Assembly (NCBI RefSeq): GCF_001761385.1
Contig: NZ_CP017476.1
Span: 1,601,501 to 1,665,500, forward strand
DNA length: 64,000 nucleotides
Direction: 5' to 3'
Source: Hydrogenophaga crassostreae
Lineage (GTDB): Bacteria; Pseudomonadota; Gammaproteobacteria; Burkholderiales; Burkholderiaceae_C
Part shown: piece after piece, positions 42,836 through 51,606 of the stretch
Layout of the letters: every line of letters begins with the position of its first letter
Position numbering within the stretch: the first letter of the stretch is position 1
Position numbers and translations under genes: made by a program
Notes under the pieces: generated by a model
What the model was told of the DNA's origin: nothing
What the model saw: only the letters and a program-made list of their open reading frames with translations
Databases searched by the model: none

Positions 42836-43487
42836 ATGCACATCGCCATGCTCACCTTTCAGGGCTTTCACGAACTCGATTCGCTGATCACCCCTAGCGT
42901 TCTCAACCGCATCAGGAAACCCGGCTGGCGCGTGACGCTCTGTAGCCCCGAGGCTTCGGTGACCTCCGTGAATGGCGTGACCGTTCAGGCGAGTCCCGCC
43001 TGGAAGACGCAGCATCGGCCGACGCGGTGCTGGTGGGCAGCGGCATGCTCACGCGTGAGGTGGTCAACGCTCCGGCCATCATGTCCATGCTGCGGCTCGA
43101 TGCCGCGCGCCAGCCCGTGGGCGCGCAGTGTTCGGGCACGCTGGTATGGGCCAAACTGGGCCTGCTGGACGCCGTGCCTGCTTGCACCGATCTCACCACC
43201 AAACCGTGGGTGCAGGAAGCCGGCGCCAAGGTGTTGGACCAGCCATTCTTCGCCGAGGGCAATGTGGCTACGGCGGGCGGTTGCCTCGCCTTGCCTCGCC
43301 CTACCTTGCGGCCTGGATCATCGCGCGTACCGAGGGCATTGAGGCTGCCCGCGCCGCGCTGCACTGTGTGGCGCCGGTGGGAGAAAAAGAGGCTTATGTG
43401 GAGCGGGCCATGAACAACATCGGGCTCTGTTTGCCCGCCGAACAAGCCTTTTCGGGCGGGTTGCGCAGCCTATGGAGGATTCATTGA
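42836..43487 (+). pseudogene. DJ-1/PfpI family gene with two frameshifts
   Basis: The product is readable only by changing frame twice. The first part (MHIAMLTFQGFHELDSLITP to GVTVQA) runs from 42836 to about 42990. The middle (ESRLEDAASADAVLVGSGML to EGNVATAGGC) starts at 42991 in another frame. The last part (SPYLAAWIIARTEGIEAARA to LRSLWRIH) continues from about 43296 to the stop at 43485-43487. The nucleophile elbow GAQCSGTLVWAKLG is intact in the middle part. The second break coincides with a doubled TTGCCTCGCC at 43281-43300 and fits a 5-base insertion; the first fits a one-base loss. It is either a young pseudogene or a sequencing problem. DJ-1/PfpI proteins are cysteine-dependent glyoxalase, amidase or protease-like enzymes. 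Confidence 0.8.
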
Positions 43488-43565
43488 TTGACACCCCATT
43501 GGCGGCCCGATACCGTGTCACAGCCGCGTGATTCCCGTCTCGGATGCGGCAACCAGGAGAAACAC

Positions 43566-43874
43566 ATGGCCAAGCTCTTTGCGATCTACCAACAGCCCGT
43601 CGATCCAGCAGCCTTCGACAAATACTACTTCGACACCCATGTTCCGCTGGCCAAAAAAATACCTGGCTTGCGCAGCTATGAGGTGACCCGGGGTGACGTC
43701 ATGGGCATGGGCGGCAAACATGCTGTCTACCTCACCGCTGTGCTCGCGTTCGATTCGATGGCGGCGATTGCCGCTGGAATGGGTTCAGCCGAAGGCCAGG
43801 CCACCGCGGCCGATCTGGCCAACTTCGCCCAGGCCGGGGTCGATGTGATGATGGGCGAGACCGAAATGATCTAG
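43566..43874 (+). CDS. EthD family protein
   Basis: 102 residues, a complete EthD-type ferredoxin-like domain: KLFAIYQQPVDPAAFDKYYF, DTHVPLAKKIPGLRSYEV and AVLAFDSMAAIAAGMGSAEG. EthD proteins are small dimeric alpha-beta barrels; some accompany ETBE or other catabolic enzymes, but no enzymatic role is assured. AGGAGA stands before ATG 43566. It follows the broken DJ-1 gene by about 78 bases. Confidence 0.9.
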   Translation: MAKLFAIYQQPVDPAAFDKYYFDTHVPLAKKIPGLRSYEVTRGDVMGMGGKHAVYLTAVLAFDSMAAIAAGMGSAEGQATAADLANFAQAGVDVMMGETEMI

Positions 43875-44082
43875 TGCCATCTGAGCGAGCGCTGCTGATG
43901 GCGGTCCGCGTGTGGCTTTCCCGCTGAAATGCGGAGCCTGTAGCGGGGGGTTTGCGGGCATTTCCGCCTTTGTTTTGACGATGGGGTTTCTCAGGCTGGC
44001 GCAGCAAAACCCAAAAAGCTAGGATTCGGTTTGAACACGCCCAAGGTGGGCGTGGTGGTATGTCAACTCAAGGAGCATTCAA

Positions 44083-44415
44083 ATGGCAGGTTGGTTTGAA
44101 ATGAGCAAGAGCAAAGATGGACAGTTCCGGTTTGTACTCAAGGCGGGCAACGCCGAAACCGTGCTCACCAGTGAACTCTACAAATCGAAGCGGTCTGCCG
44201 AAAACGGCATTGCATCGGTGCAGGCAAATTGCGCCAACGAGGCCCGCTTCGAACGCAAAACCGCATCCAATGGCAAAGCCTTTTTCAACCTGAAGGCCGG
44301 CAACCACCAGGTGATCGGCTCCAGCCAGATGTACGCATCGGAAGCCTCCCGTGAAAACGGCATCGCGAGCGTCAGAACGAACGGCGTGTCCAAGACGGTC
44401 AAAGTGAACATCTGA
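44083..44415 (+). CDS. YegP family protein with two DUF1508 repeats
   Basis: 110 residues formed by two copies of DUF1508: repeat 1 FEMSKSKDGQFRFVLKAGN, ENGIASVQANC; repeat 2 RKTASNGKAFFNLKAGN, ENGIASVRTNG. Each is about 50 residues. The family is small, soluble and of unknown function; E. coli YegP has the same layout. AAGGAG lies before the ATG. A strong terminator follows at 44453-44483, so it is probably a single-gene unit, and its preceding gap of about 200 bases should hold its promoter. Confidence 0.93.
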   Translation: MAGWFEMSKSKDGQFRFVLKAGNAETVLTSELYKSKRSAENGIASVQANCANEARFERKTASNGKAFFNLKAGNHQVIGSSQMYASEASRENGIASVRTNGVSKTVKVNI

Positions 44416-44452
44416 CCGCCGTTGCCGGGGTTTTCCTCGGTGAATCGAATCG

Positions 44453-44483
44453 AAAAGGGCTGCATTGAGCAGCCCTTTTTTTT
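44453..44483 (+). terminator. Intrinsic terminator of the yegP-like gene
   Basis: Stem AAAAGGGCTGC / GCAGCCCTTTT with a five-base loop and a run of eight T. It starts 37 bases after the yegP-like stop codon. Confidence 0.92.
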
Positions 44484-44514
44484 CGAGCTGTTGCCCGAAC
44501 TGGGTCAACCCCGC

Positions 44515-46566
44515 TCAATTGACCCAGCACCCATTGAAGGGCACGGCAGACAAGGGAATATCGAAGGCGGCGGCGTTGTAGGTGTTGCCGGCAGCCTGGC
44601 CGGTGACGTTCCTGAAGCGATAGGCCCAACACCGGTTGGGATACGTCACCGCATTGTTGAAGATGTGGGCGTCTTCGAAGTTCTGAATCACGATGTAGCC
44701 GTTGAGGAACTGGTTGTCACGGATATCGGCCCGTCCGCTGCTGTACAAATACATGCCGCAGCCGTTGCACACATTGTTGTGAATGACGTTGTAGTCGGGG
44801 TTGCTGCGGGTGCGGCCAGGGCGGGCGTAACCAATGATCCCCGACTTGCCGTTGTACGAACCGTTCAGCATGGTGATGTTGTTGTTGCGGATGGTCTGGT
44901 CGGCTTCAGGCCAGAACACGATGGGTCCATCGATGTAGGTACGGCCGTCGTCGCCTCCGGTGGTGCTGGCTTCGCCCTGGTGCATGGTGTTGCCTTCAAT
45001 CAAGATGTTGAAGCCCCGGGTGTTGACCACATCGCCACCGCGGTTGTGGTGGAAGTTGTTGCCCCGAATGATCACGTCTCTCACCAGATAACCTCCAAGC
45101 GGCTCGATATCGATACCAAACTGGGGGCTGGTGCCTTTGGTATGGTGAATCTGATTGCCTTCGATCAACACCCGCGCGCCACCCACGATGGAGATGCCCT
45201 GGCGTCGGTTGGTGTCGAAATTGTTGCCGGTGATGGTGATGTCTTGCGGCGTCGAAGGGGCCTTGCCCACGATCAAAATGCCGTCGCCATTGGCCTGGGT
45301 GATGTACACCCCTTGAACCTCCACGTACTGGCTGGAGCCTTCTATACAGATGGCGTGTCCTTCGTCGTGTGCGGTGCCTCCGCTGCTGGATGGGGTGTAG
45401 GTGTGGTTGTAACGGTCACCCACGATGGTGCCGCCTGAGACAGACACGTTTTTCTTGCCATTGATGGTGACCACACAATAATTCCAACGGTCATTGGGGA
45501 CCATGCGCAGCACCGCACCGGGCTCCAGAACCAAGGCCATGTTGCTCGGCAATTTGATGCCGCCAGCATAGTTGTACGTCTGTATTTTTCCCAGCAAATA
45601 TTCGCCGGCGGGCACCCGGAATTGCCCAATGCCCTGTGATGAAGCCCAGTCGATGGCAGCCTGCATCCCATCGGTGGTGGCGGTGGCATTTGACGCGTTG
45701 CTTGCCACGCCCCATCGCCAAGGCTCCAGTGTGTAGCTGCTGGTTGGGATGGTGGGCTTCACAACCTCGGGCCAGGTGTCGACGTCGCTTTCCGCTGGCT
45801 GCACGTAGTAGGCGACACCTTCGTAGGTGTACTGGGGCAGGGTGTTGCGAATGCTCGTCATCTCTGCGTCAGAGGCGGTGTAGAAGTGAAATCCCGCGCC
45901 GGGCAGATAGAAGCGGTGCAAAGGCAAGCGGTCTGCCGCAGCGGTTTTGCTGGCGTAATAAGCCACCCCTTCGTAAGTGAACACAGGCAGGTTCGCTTGC
46001 ACAAACCGCTTTTCGTCTGCACTGATGGTGTACAGATGCATGCCCGTGGTCCGGTTGTAAAAGCGGTGCACCGCATCGAGCCCGGCACCTGCGGACCGGT
46101 GGGCAGAAAACGCCGCACCCTCGTAGCGCATGGTTTGAATCGATACGCGAACCTGATCCCGCTCGGTGGTGCTTGCGGTAAAAAAGTGCCCTGATGTGTT
46201 GGCGTTGAAGAAGCGAAATACATTGGTGCGCTCATCTGCCGTTGACTTGTTTGCCTTGGCAAGCGACTCTTCGTCCGAAGCCGGCAGGGGGCTTCGCCCA
46301 TTTGGCTGCCGCTCGGCTGCCGATTCGGCCCGCTGCAGTTCAGCTGTGCTGAGTTGAGCGGCCTTCTGAAGCAAAACGCCGGTTGGCGACAGCGCCTGAT
46401 GGGTCTTTTCACTGGGGGCCGCATTGACGCCTTGCGCCAGGTTTGCCTCGCTGCCACTGCTGCCCCCACCGCAACCACTCAAAGCCAATGCAAACAGGGC
46501 AAGCCAAGGCGCCGTACGGGTGCACGTAGATGGTTTGCAAGCAGGTCGAAGGATGGAGTGGTTCAT
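44515..46566 (-). CDS. Lipoprotein with three DUF5648 repeats and a right-handed beta-helix
   Basis: 683 residues. A lipobox (LSGC, Cys32) follows a hydrophobic segment. The helix-rich linker LLQKAAQLSTAELQRAESAA matches that of the lipoprotein at 13592. Three DUF5648 repeats span about residues 115-265 (FRFFNANTSGHFFTASTTE, HRFYNRTTGMHLYTISADE, HRFYLPGAGFHFYTASDAE). From about residue 290 the protein has a parallel beta-helix with repeated short strands (ITGNNFDTNRRQGISIVGG, VLIEGNQIHHTKG, VIIRGNNFHHN), like pectate lyases and other surface carbohydrate-active proteins. It is probably lipid-anchored and exposed. No catalytic triad could be identified. It converges on the yegP-like gene. Confidence 0.87.
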   Translation of the reverse strand: MNHSILRPACKPSTCTRTAPWLALFALALSGCGGGSSGSEANLAQGVNAAPSEKTHQALSPTGVLLQKAAQLSTAELQRAESAAERQPNGRSPLPASDEESLAKANKSTADERTNVFRFFNANTSGHFFTASTTERDQVRVSIQTMRYEGAAFSAHRSAGAGLDAVHRFYNRTTGMHLYTISADEKRFVQANLPVFTYEGVAYYASKTAAADRLPLHRFYLPGAGFHFYTASDAEMTSIRNTLPQYTYEGVAYYVQPAESDVDTWPEVVKPTIPTSSYTLEPWRWGVASNASNATATTDGMQAAIDWASSQGIGQFRVPAGEYLLGKIQTYNYAGGIKLPSNMALVLEPGAVLRMVPNDRWNYCVVTINGKKNVSVSGGTIVGDRYNHTYTPSSSGGTAHDEGHAICIEGSSQYVEVQGVYITQANGDGILIVGKAPSTPQDITITGNNFDTNRRQGISIVGGARVLIEGNQIHHTKGTSPQFGIDIEPLGGYLVRDVIIRGNNFHHNRGGDVVNTRGFNILIEGNTMHQGEASTTGGDDGRTYIDGPIVFWPEADQTIRNNNITMLNGSYNGKSGIIGYARPGRTRSNPDYNVIHNNVCNGCGMYLYSSGRADIRDNQFLNGYIVIQNFEDAHIFNNAVTYPNRCWAYRFRNVTGQAAGNTYNAAAFDIPLSAVPFNGCWVN

Positions 46567-47003
46567 CTGAACAGGCCCTAATTGACCGGAGAAAACAAGG
46601 CCTTCACCGAAGGCGAGTAAACGTGCACTGAGGGGGGCCGAAGAGGGACCGGTCTCAGCCCTGAAGCGCGCAGGGCGTTGCGAGAGCCGGTCCTCAATGC
46701 AAACAGTTCGACGGGTAGCCTGCTGTGATCGAATCGGCCTTTCATTTTAGAGACGCCAGAGCTGAACAGCAATGCGCTGGACAGTGGGCTGGGCGCGGTA
46801 GCCAGCTTGTCTGGCGTTGCTGCGCTGTTCGAACCCTGCGGCGGTCTGACCACCAGGGCAGATTGCACTCGAAACTGTTGGCCGGCTCCGGCCAGACGTT
46901 CGCGTCGGAAGCGCCCCATGATCGAGGCTGCCAGGCATCCAGAGGCAGTGCCTTTGATCCATCGCATGGACAGGGGCGCGGCCATCCGCAATACTGGATT
47001 CAT
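46567..47003. other. Intergenic region, promoter region of the export operon
   Basis: About 437 bases between divergent genes. A minus-strand frame spans most of it but is a composition artefact without family resemblance. It must contain promoters for both the lipoprotein gene and the ABC operon; I could not single out a -35/-10 pair. A GGCCGGCTCCGGCC palindrome lies near 46880. Confidence 0.35.
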
Positions 47004-47759
47004 ATGAAATCAGCTGCGCCCCCAACCGATGCGTCCCTGGCCAATGAGCCTGTCTTTGTCGCCCGTGGCCTGACCAAGGTTTACGGCGAAGGCGAAACCG
47101 CGGTGCACGCCTTGCGAGGGGTGGACCTGGACATCACCCGTGGCGAGTTTGTGGTCTTGCTCGGCGCCTCGGGCAGCGGCAAATCGACCCTGCTCAACAT
47201 CCTCGGAGGGCTCGATTCGGCCACCAGTGGCAGCGCGGTCTGGACCCATGAGGGGCAGGTGCACGAGCTGATCGGCGCGGGGGATGCAGAGCTCACCCGC
47301 TACCGCCGGGAACACGTGGGCTTCGTGTTTCAGTTCTACAACCTCATCCCCAGCCTGACGGCGCGTGAAAACGTGTCGCTGGTGACCGATCTGGCCGAAG
47401 ACCCGATGGACGCTGAAGCCGCGCTGGCCCTGGTGGGCCTGGGTCAGCGGGTAAACCATTTCATTTCCCAGCTCTCGGGCGGGGAGCAGCAACGCGTGGC
47501 GATTGCCCGGGCCATTGCCAAGCGCCCGGCGGTGTTGCTGTGCGACGAGCCCACCGGTGCGCTCGACAGCGCCACCGGCGTCATGGTGCTGCAGGCCATA
47601 GAGCGGGTGAACCGCGAGCTGGGTACCACCACCGTGGTCATCACCCACAACGCACCCATTGCCGACATGGCCGACCGCGTGTTGCGCCTGGGCGACGGGC
47701 GCATTGTCGAGACGAAGGTCAACGACCACAAGTTGCCCGCTTCGGATCTGAGCTGGTGA
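47004..47759 (+). CDS. ABC transporter ATP-binding protein (MacB/LolD type)
   Basis: 251 residues from ATG 47004. Motifs: Walker A GASGSGKST, Q-loop FVFQFYNLIPSL, signature LSGGEQQRVAIARAI, Walker B VLLCDEPTGALD, and H-loop VVITHN. It belongs to the FtsX-permease-associated ATPases that work in mechanotransmission or export rather than classical import. With the permease at 47880 and the HlyD-type adaptor at 50246 it forms a three-gene tripartite exporter, though no outer-membrane TolC partner is encoded nearby. A palindromic repeat lies between it and the permease gene. Confidence 0.93.
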   Translation: MKSAAPPTDASLANEPVFVARGLTKVYGEGETAVHALRGVDLDITRGEFVVLLGASGSGKSTLLNILGGLDSATSGSAVWTHEGQVHELIGAGDAELTRYRREHVGFVFQFYNLIPSLTARENVSLVTDLAEDPMDAEAALALVGLGQRVNHFISQLSGGEQQRVAIARAIAKRPAVLLCDEPTGALDSATGVMVLQAIERVNRELGTTTVVITHNAPIADMADRVLRLGDGRIVETKVNDHKLPASDLSW

Positions 47760-47787
47760 TCCCGATGTACCAACGGTCGTTTGAATG

Positions 47788-47841
47788 CCCGTTCGGGCTG
47801 AGCCGGTTGAAGGATGTCGACAGGCTCGGCCCGAACGGTGG
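47788..47841. repeat. Dispersed palindromic repeat inside the ABC operon
   Basis: CCGTTCGGGCTGAGCC and GGCTCGGCCCGAACGG are inverted arms (15 of 16 positions complementary) separated by about 18 bases. The element occupies the 120-base gap between the ATPase and permease genes. A worn single arm occurs near 10996. I recall such GTTCGGGCTGAG palindromes as dispersed elements in Comamonadaceae. Confidence 0.7.
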
Positions 47842-47879
47842 GTTCTTGTTGTTGGATGTTGTGAGGACCTGAGGCGCCC

Positions 47880-50249
47880 ATGAAAGCCATCCACACCAAG
47901 CTCTGGCGCGATTTTTTGCGCCTGCGCGCCCAGGTGGCCACCATCGCCATGGTCGTGGCCATTGGTGTGGCCGGCTTCGTGGGCATGTTTTCGGTGCACG
48001 CTTCGCTGAAAGCCTCGCGCGACGCCTTTTACCAGGACAACCGGCTGGCTGATGTGTTCGCCGGGGTCAAGCGCGCGCCGCTGCATTTGCGCGAACGCCT
48101 CGCGGCCATCGATGGCGTCAATGAGGTGCTGTTCACCACCGCGATGGACGCCCAGATCGATCTGCCCGGCGTGATGCCCCCGGTTACCGGGCGCTTCATC
48201 GGCCTGACCCTCGCACGCGTGCATGCCGACCGCCAGAGCCTCAACAAGCTCTCGCTCAAGAGCGGGCGCTGGCCCGAGCGCGCAGGCGAGCTGGAAGCGC
48301 TGGTGAGCGACCGCTTCGCCGCCGCGCGTTCGCTCAAGGCCGGCGATACCGTGCGGGCCATCCTCAATGGCCGCCTGGAGACGGTGCACATCGTGGGCAC
48401 CGCAGCCACGCCCGAATACGTTTTCGCCTCCCAGGGCGGCGCGCCCGACGATGAGTTTTTTGGTATCTGGTGGATCGACGATGAGCGCATGGCCACGGCG
48501 TTTGACATGCAAGGCGCGTTCAACCAGATGGCCATGGGCGTGGCGCCCGGCGTGCCGGTGGATCGGGTGATTGAAAAGGTGGACCGGCTGCTGGAGCCTT
48601 ATGGTGCCATTGGCGCGGTGGGGCGTGACAAACAGCTGTCGAGCAAGATCGTTTCCGACGAGCTCACGCAGCTCAAGGTCATGGGCACCGTGTTGCCCTC
48701 GATTTTTCTGGTGGTCGCGATGTTCATCCTGAACGTGGTGCTCAGTCGCCAGGTGGCCACGCAGCGCGGCCAGATCGCCGCCCTCAAGGCGCTGGGCTAC
48801 AGCGATGGCGCCATCGCCTGGCACTACATCCAGTTTGCTTTCCTGATCGCGGGGCTGGGTGTGGTGGTTGGGCTGGGCATGAGCGTGGCCATTGGCCGGG
48901 GCATGCTGGGCCTGTACGACGAGGTGTTCCGCTTCAACAGCCTCGACTACATCACCGAGCCCTGGCTGGTCGTCGTTTCGCTGGTCATCGCCGCGCTCGC
49001 CGCCGCCCTGGGCACCTGGACCGCCATCCACGCCGTGGTCAGCCTGCGCCCTGCGCAAGCCATGCAGCCACCTTCGCCACCCCATTACCGCGCCACGCTG
49101 ATCGAGCGGGTTGGCCTGGGCAACCGCGTGAGCACCGGCGCGCTGATGGTGATCCGCAATGTGGAGCGGCGCCCGCTGCGCGCGGCCTTCACCGTGGTCG
49201 GCGTGGCGCTCGCCGTGGCGCTGCAAATCTCGGGCGCTTTCTGGATTGATGCCATCGCCCACATCATGGATGTGCAATACCGGCAGGTTCAGCAGGGCGA
49301 TGTGTTGGTGAACTTCCACCGCCCGGTGCCGCTCTCGGTGGCGCGCGATCTCAAGCGCTTGCCCGGCGTGATCGACGCCGAACCCTACCGAACCGGGATG
49401 GTGCGCATCCGATTCAAAAGTGCGTCGGTGGATACCGCCATGATGGGCATTCGGAGCGATGCCAGGCTGTTTCGCGTGGTCGATGAGCAGCGCGGCGCGG
49501 TGTCGATGCCTGCGCGTGGTGTGGTGCTCTCGGCCATGCTGGCCCGCGAGCTGGGCGCGCGGGTGGGCGACCGCGTGCAAGTCGAATTCAGGCTGTGGAA
49601 CCAGACCCGCACCGAAGTGGAAGTGGTCGATATTGTGCAAACCATGTTCGGCAAACTGGTCTACATGTCGCTTTCCGGCATGACCGATCTGGCGCGCGAT
49701 GGTGCGGGCGTGGCCGATGCCGCCTTGCAGGTGGATCCGCTCCACATGGACGCCTTCTGGGGCGCGGTCAAAAGCGCGCCCACGATCAACTCGGTGTTCG
49801 ACAAGGCTTCTTCCATGGAGAGCTTTGACCGCACCACCTCGCGCAACATGGGTGTGTTCAGTGGCATCCTCACCCTGTTCGCCGCCGCCATGGCCGTGGG
49901 CATTGTCTACAACTCGGCGCGCATCTCGCTCTCCGAGCGCGCCTGGGAGCTGGCCAGCCTGCGCGTCTTGGGCATGACGCGCGCCGAAGTGTCGGTGTTG
50001 CTGCTGGCCGAACTTGGCGCCGAGCTGCTGCTGGCCCTGCCCATAGGTGCCTTCGCCGGCTGGGCGCTGGCCACGCTGATGATGGCGCTCATGTCGTCAG
50101 ACGCAATTGATTTTCCCGTGGTGATCGAGCCGAGCACCTATGCCTCGGCGGCCTTCATCGTGCTGGCCGCCGCCGTGGCCAGCGCCTTGCTGGTGCGCCG
50201 CAAGATTGACCGGCTTGACCTGGTGGCTGTATTGAAAGTACGCGAATGA
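47880..50249 (+). CDS. FtsX/MacB-type ABC transporter permease, double-domain
   Basis: 789 residues. One N-terminal helix (QVATIAMVVAIGVAGFVGMF) precedes a periplasmic domain. It is followed by three helices of the first FtsX domain (PSIFLVVAMFILNVVLSRQV), a second periplasmic domain and a second FtsX domain (LASLRVLGMTRAEVSVLLL, at the coupling segment). This duplicated DevC/YknZ-like form is common in exporters. It couples to the ATPase encoded upstream and the adaptor encoded downstream. The next gene overlaps it by four bases (ATGA at 50246), so the two are translationally coupled. Confidence 0.92.
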   Translation: MKAIHTKLWRDFLRLRAQVATIAMVVAIGVAGFVGMFSVHASLKASRDAFYQDNRLADVFAGVKRAPLHLRERLAAIDGVNEVLFTTAMDAQIDLPGVMPPVTGRFIGLTLARVHADRQSLNKLSLKSGRWPERAGELEALVSDRFAAARSLKAGDTVRAILNGRLETVHIVGTAATPEYVFASQGGAPDDEFFGIWWIDDERMATAFDMQGAFNQMAMGVAPGVPVDRVIEKVDRLLEPYGAIGAVGRDKQLSSKIVSDELTQLKVMGTVLPSIFLVVAMFILNVVLSRQVATQRGQIAALKALGYSDGAIAWHYIQFAFLIAGLGVVVGLGMSVAIGRGMLGLYDEVFRFNSLDYITEPWLVVVSLVIAALAAALGTWTAIHAVVSLRPAQAMQPPSPPHYRATLIERVGLGNRVSTGALMVIRNVERRPLRAAFTVVGVALAVALQISGAFWIDAIAHIMDVQYRQVQQGDVLVNFHRPVPLSVARDLKRLPGVIDAEPYRTGMVRIRFKSASVDTAMMGIRSDARLFRVVDEQRGAVSMPARGVVLSAMLARELGARVGDRVQVEFRLWNQTRTEVEVVDIVQTMFGKLVYMSLSGMTDLARDGAGVADAALQVDPLHMDAFWGAVKSAPTINSVFDKASSMESFDRTTSRNMGVFSGILTLFAAAMAVGIVYNSARISLSERAWELASLRVLGMTRAEVSVLLLAELGAELLLALPIGAFAGWALATLMMALMSSDAIDFPVVIEPSTYASAAFIVLAAAVASALLVRRKIDRLDLVAVLKVRE

Positions 50250-51490
50250 AGACGATGAACAAAATCAATATGAACAACCCGAGCAAATCCTGCCCCTGGG
50301 GCCGCTATCTGATCATCACCGCTGCGCTGCTGGCGCTGGTCGTTCTGGTGTGGTGGCTTTACCAGCCACGGCCCTTGGTGGTGGAAGTGGCTGCCGTAGG
50401 CGAAGGCCGCTTCGAACAGGTGATTGAAGAAGACGGTCAGTTGCGCCTCAAGAACCGCTATGTGATCGTCGCGCCGACCCAGGCCGAGCTGCAGCGGCCC
50501 ACGCTCAAGGTGGGCGATACCGTGAACGCGGGCGACGTGGTGGCCGTGTTGCAACCGGCCTCACCGCAAATGATCGACGCGCGCACCCGCCAGATGCTGG
50601 TTGAGCGGGTGGGCAGTGCCAACGCCGTGCGACAGGCCGCAAGCGCCCAGGCGCAGCGCCTGCAGACCGCGCTGGCCCAGGCCGATCTCGAAGCCAGCCG
50701 CGCCAATCAACTGGCCAAAGAAAAATTCGTTTCAAGCTCTGCGCTCGACCAGGCCTTGTTGGCTCAACGCGCGGCCCGCCAGGCGCTCGCCGCCGGGAAA
50801 GCCGAGTTGGGCGCCGCCGAGTTCGCTCTGGCCGAGGCCCGTGCCGCGCTGTCGCGCTCCGAGCCCGCTGCCGATTCGAAGGCCACCGCTGGTTTGTGGT
50901 CGCTCAAAAGTCCGGTCAACGGGCGCGTGCTCAAGCTGCATCTGGAAAGCGCTGCCCCGGTCAACCCCGGCCAGGCGCTGGTGGAAATTGGCGATGTGGG
51001 TGCGCTGGAGGCCGTGATCGATGTGCTCTCCAGCGAAGTCATGGCGATCCAGCCTGGCGCCGTCGTGTCGCTGTCGGTTGGCGGCGGCGCCGCGCCTCTG
51101 GTCGGGCAGGTGGAGCGCATCGAGCCGGTGGCCTTCACCAAGGTGTCAGCGCTGGGGATCAACGAGCAACGCGTCAACGTGATCGTGGCCGTAGAAGGCG
51201 GCGCCACGGCCCTGCAAGGCCTGGGTGACGGTTTCAGGGTCGAGGCCCGCATCGTCACGAAAGCGCAAGACGACGCGCTGCTTGCCCCCAGCGCCGCGCT
51301 GGTGCGCGATGGCACCGCCTGGCGCGTGTTCGTGGTCGAAGGCGGGCGGGCGCAGGCGAGGGCGGTCACGCTCAAAGACCGCAACGCCGATCAGGCCTGG
51401 ATTGAAAGCGGCCTGAAAGCAGGGGAGAGCGTGGTGCTGTACCCGGGCAGCATGGTGGGGGACGGGCAGGCGGTGAAGCTGGCGCGTTAA
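50246..51490 (+). CDS. HlyD-family periplasmic adaptor subunit
   Basis: 414 residues. A short cytoplasmic start, one membrane helix (YLIITAALLALVVLVWWLY), a lipoyl half (VVAPTQAELQRPTLKVGDTV), a long helical hairpin (AQADLEASRANQLAKEKFVS), the second lipoyl half (LKSPVNGRVLKLHLESAAPV) and a beta-barrel domain (AVEGGATALQGLGDGFRVEA). It bridges the inner-membrane ABC permease and an outer-membrane channel. Its C-terminal region has a decayed duplicate about 1.4 kb downstream at 52670. Confidence 0.93.
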   Translation: MKTMNKINMNNPSKSCPWGRYLIITAALLALVVLVWWLYQPRPLVVEVAAVGEGRFEQVIEEDGQLRLKNRYVIVAPTQAELQRPTLKVGDTVNAGDVVAVLQPASPQMIDARTRQMLVERVGSANAVRQAASAQAQRLQTALAQADLEASRANQLAKEKFVSSSALDQALLAQRAARQALAAGKAELGAAEFALAEARAALSRSEPAADSKATAGLWSLKSPVNGRVLKLHLESAAPVNPGQALVEIGDVGALEAVIDVLSSEVMAIQPGAVVSLSVGGGAAPLVGQVERIEPVAFTKVSALGINEQRVNVIVAVEGGATALQGLGDGFRVEARIVTKAQDDALLAPSAALVRDGTAWRVFVVEGGRAQARAVTLKDRNADQAWIESGLKAGESVVLYPGSMVGDGQAVKLAR

Positions 51491-51507
51491 GGGGTGGCGA
51501 GGTAAAA

Positions 51508-51525
51508 TTGGAAACCGGTTTCAAT
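51508..51525. promoter_or_regulatory. LacI-family-type operator
   Basis: TTGGAAACCGGTTTCAAT has a perfect 12-base dyad GAAACCGGTTTC with the central CG characteristic of LacI-family operators. It lies 18 bases after the HlyD stop and about 82 bases before the dehydrogenase ATG, where it could control that gene. No LacI-family regulator is encoded in this window. Confidence 0.55.
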
Positions 51526-51606
51526 TGGCGACGCACTTGAGGTGCCCCAGTTGTGAACATCGCCACACGGTTCCGTTTTCATCCCATCTTTCCCCAGGAG
51601 TATCAA

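Noticed and set aside
47010..49745. A minus-strand open frame of 911 codons opposite the ABC ATPase and permease genes
   Set aside because: It is the antisense shadow of two strongly conserved genes in a GC-rich genome. Its translation is His/Gly/Ala-rich with no domain, and the plus-strand genes have full motifs.
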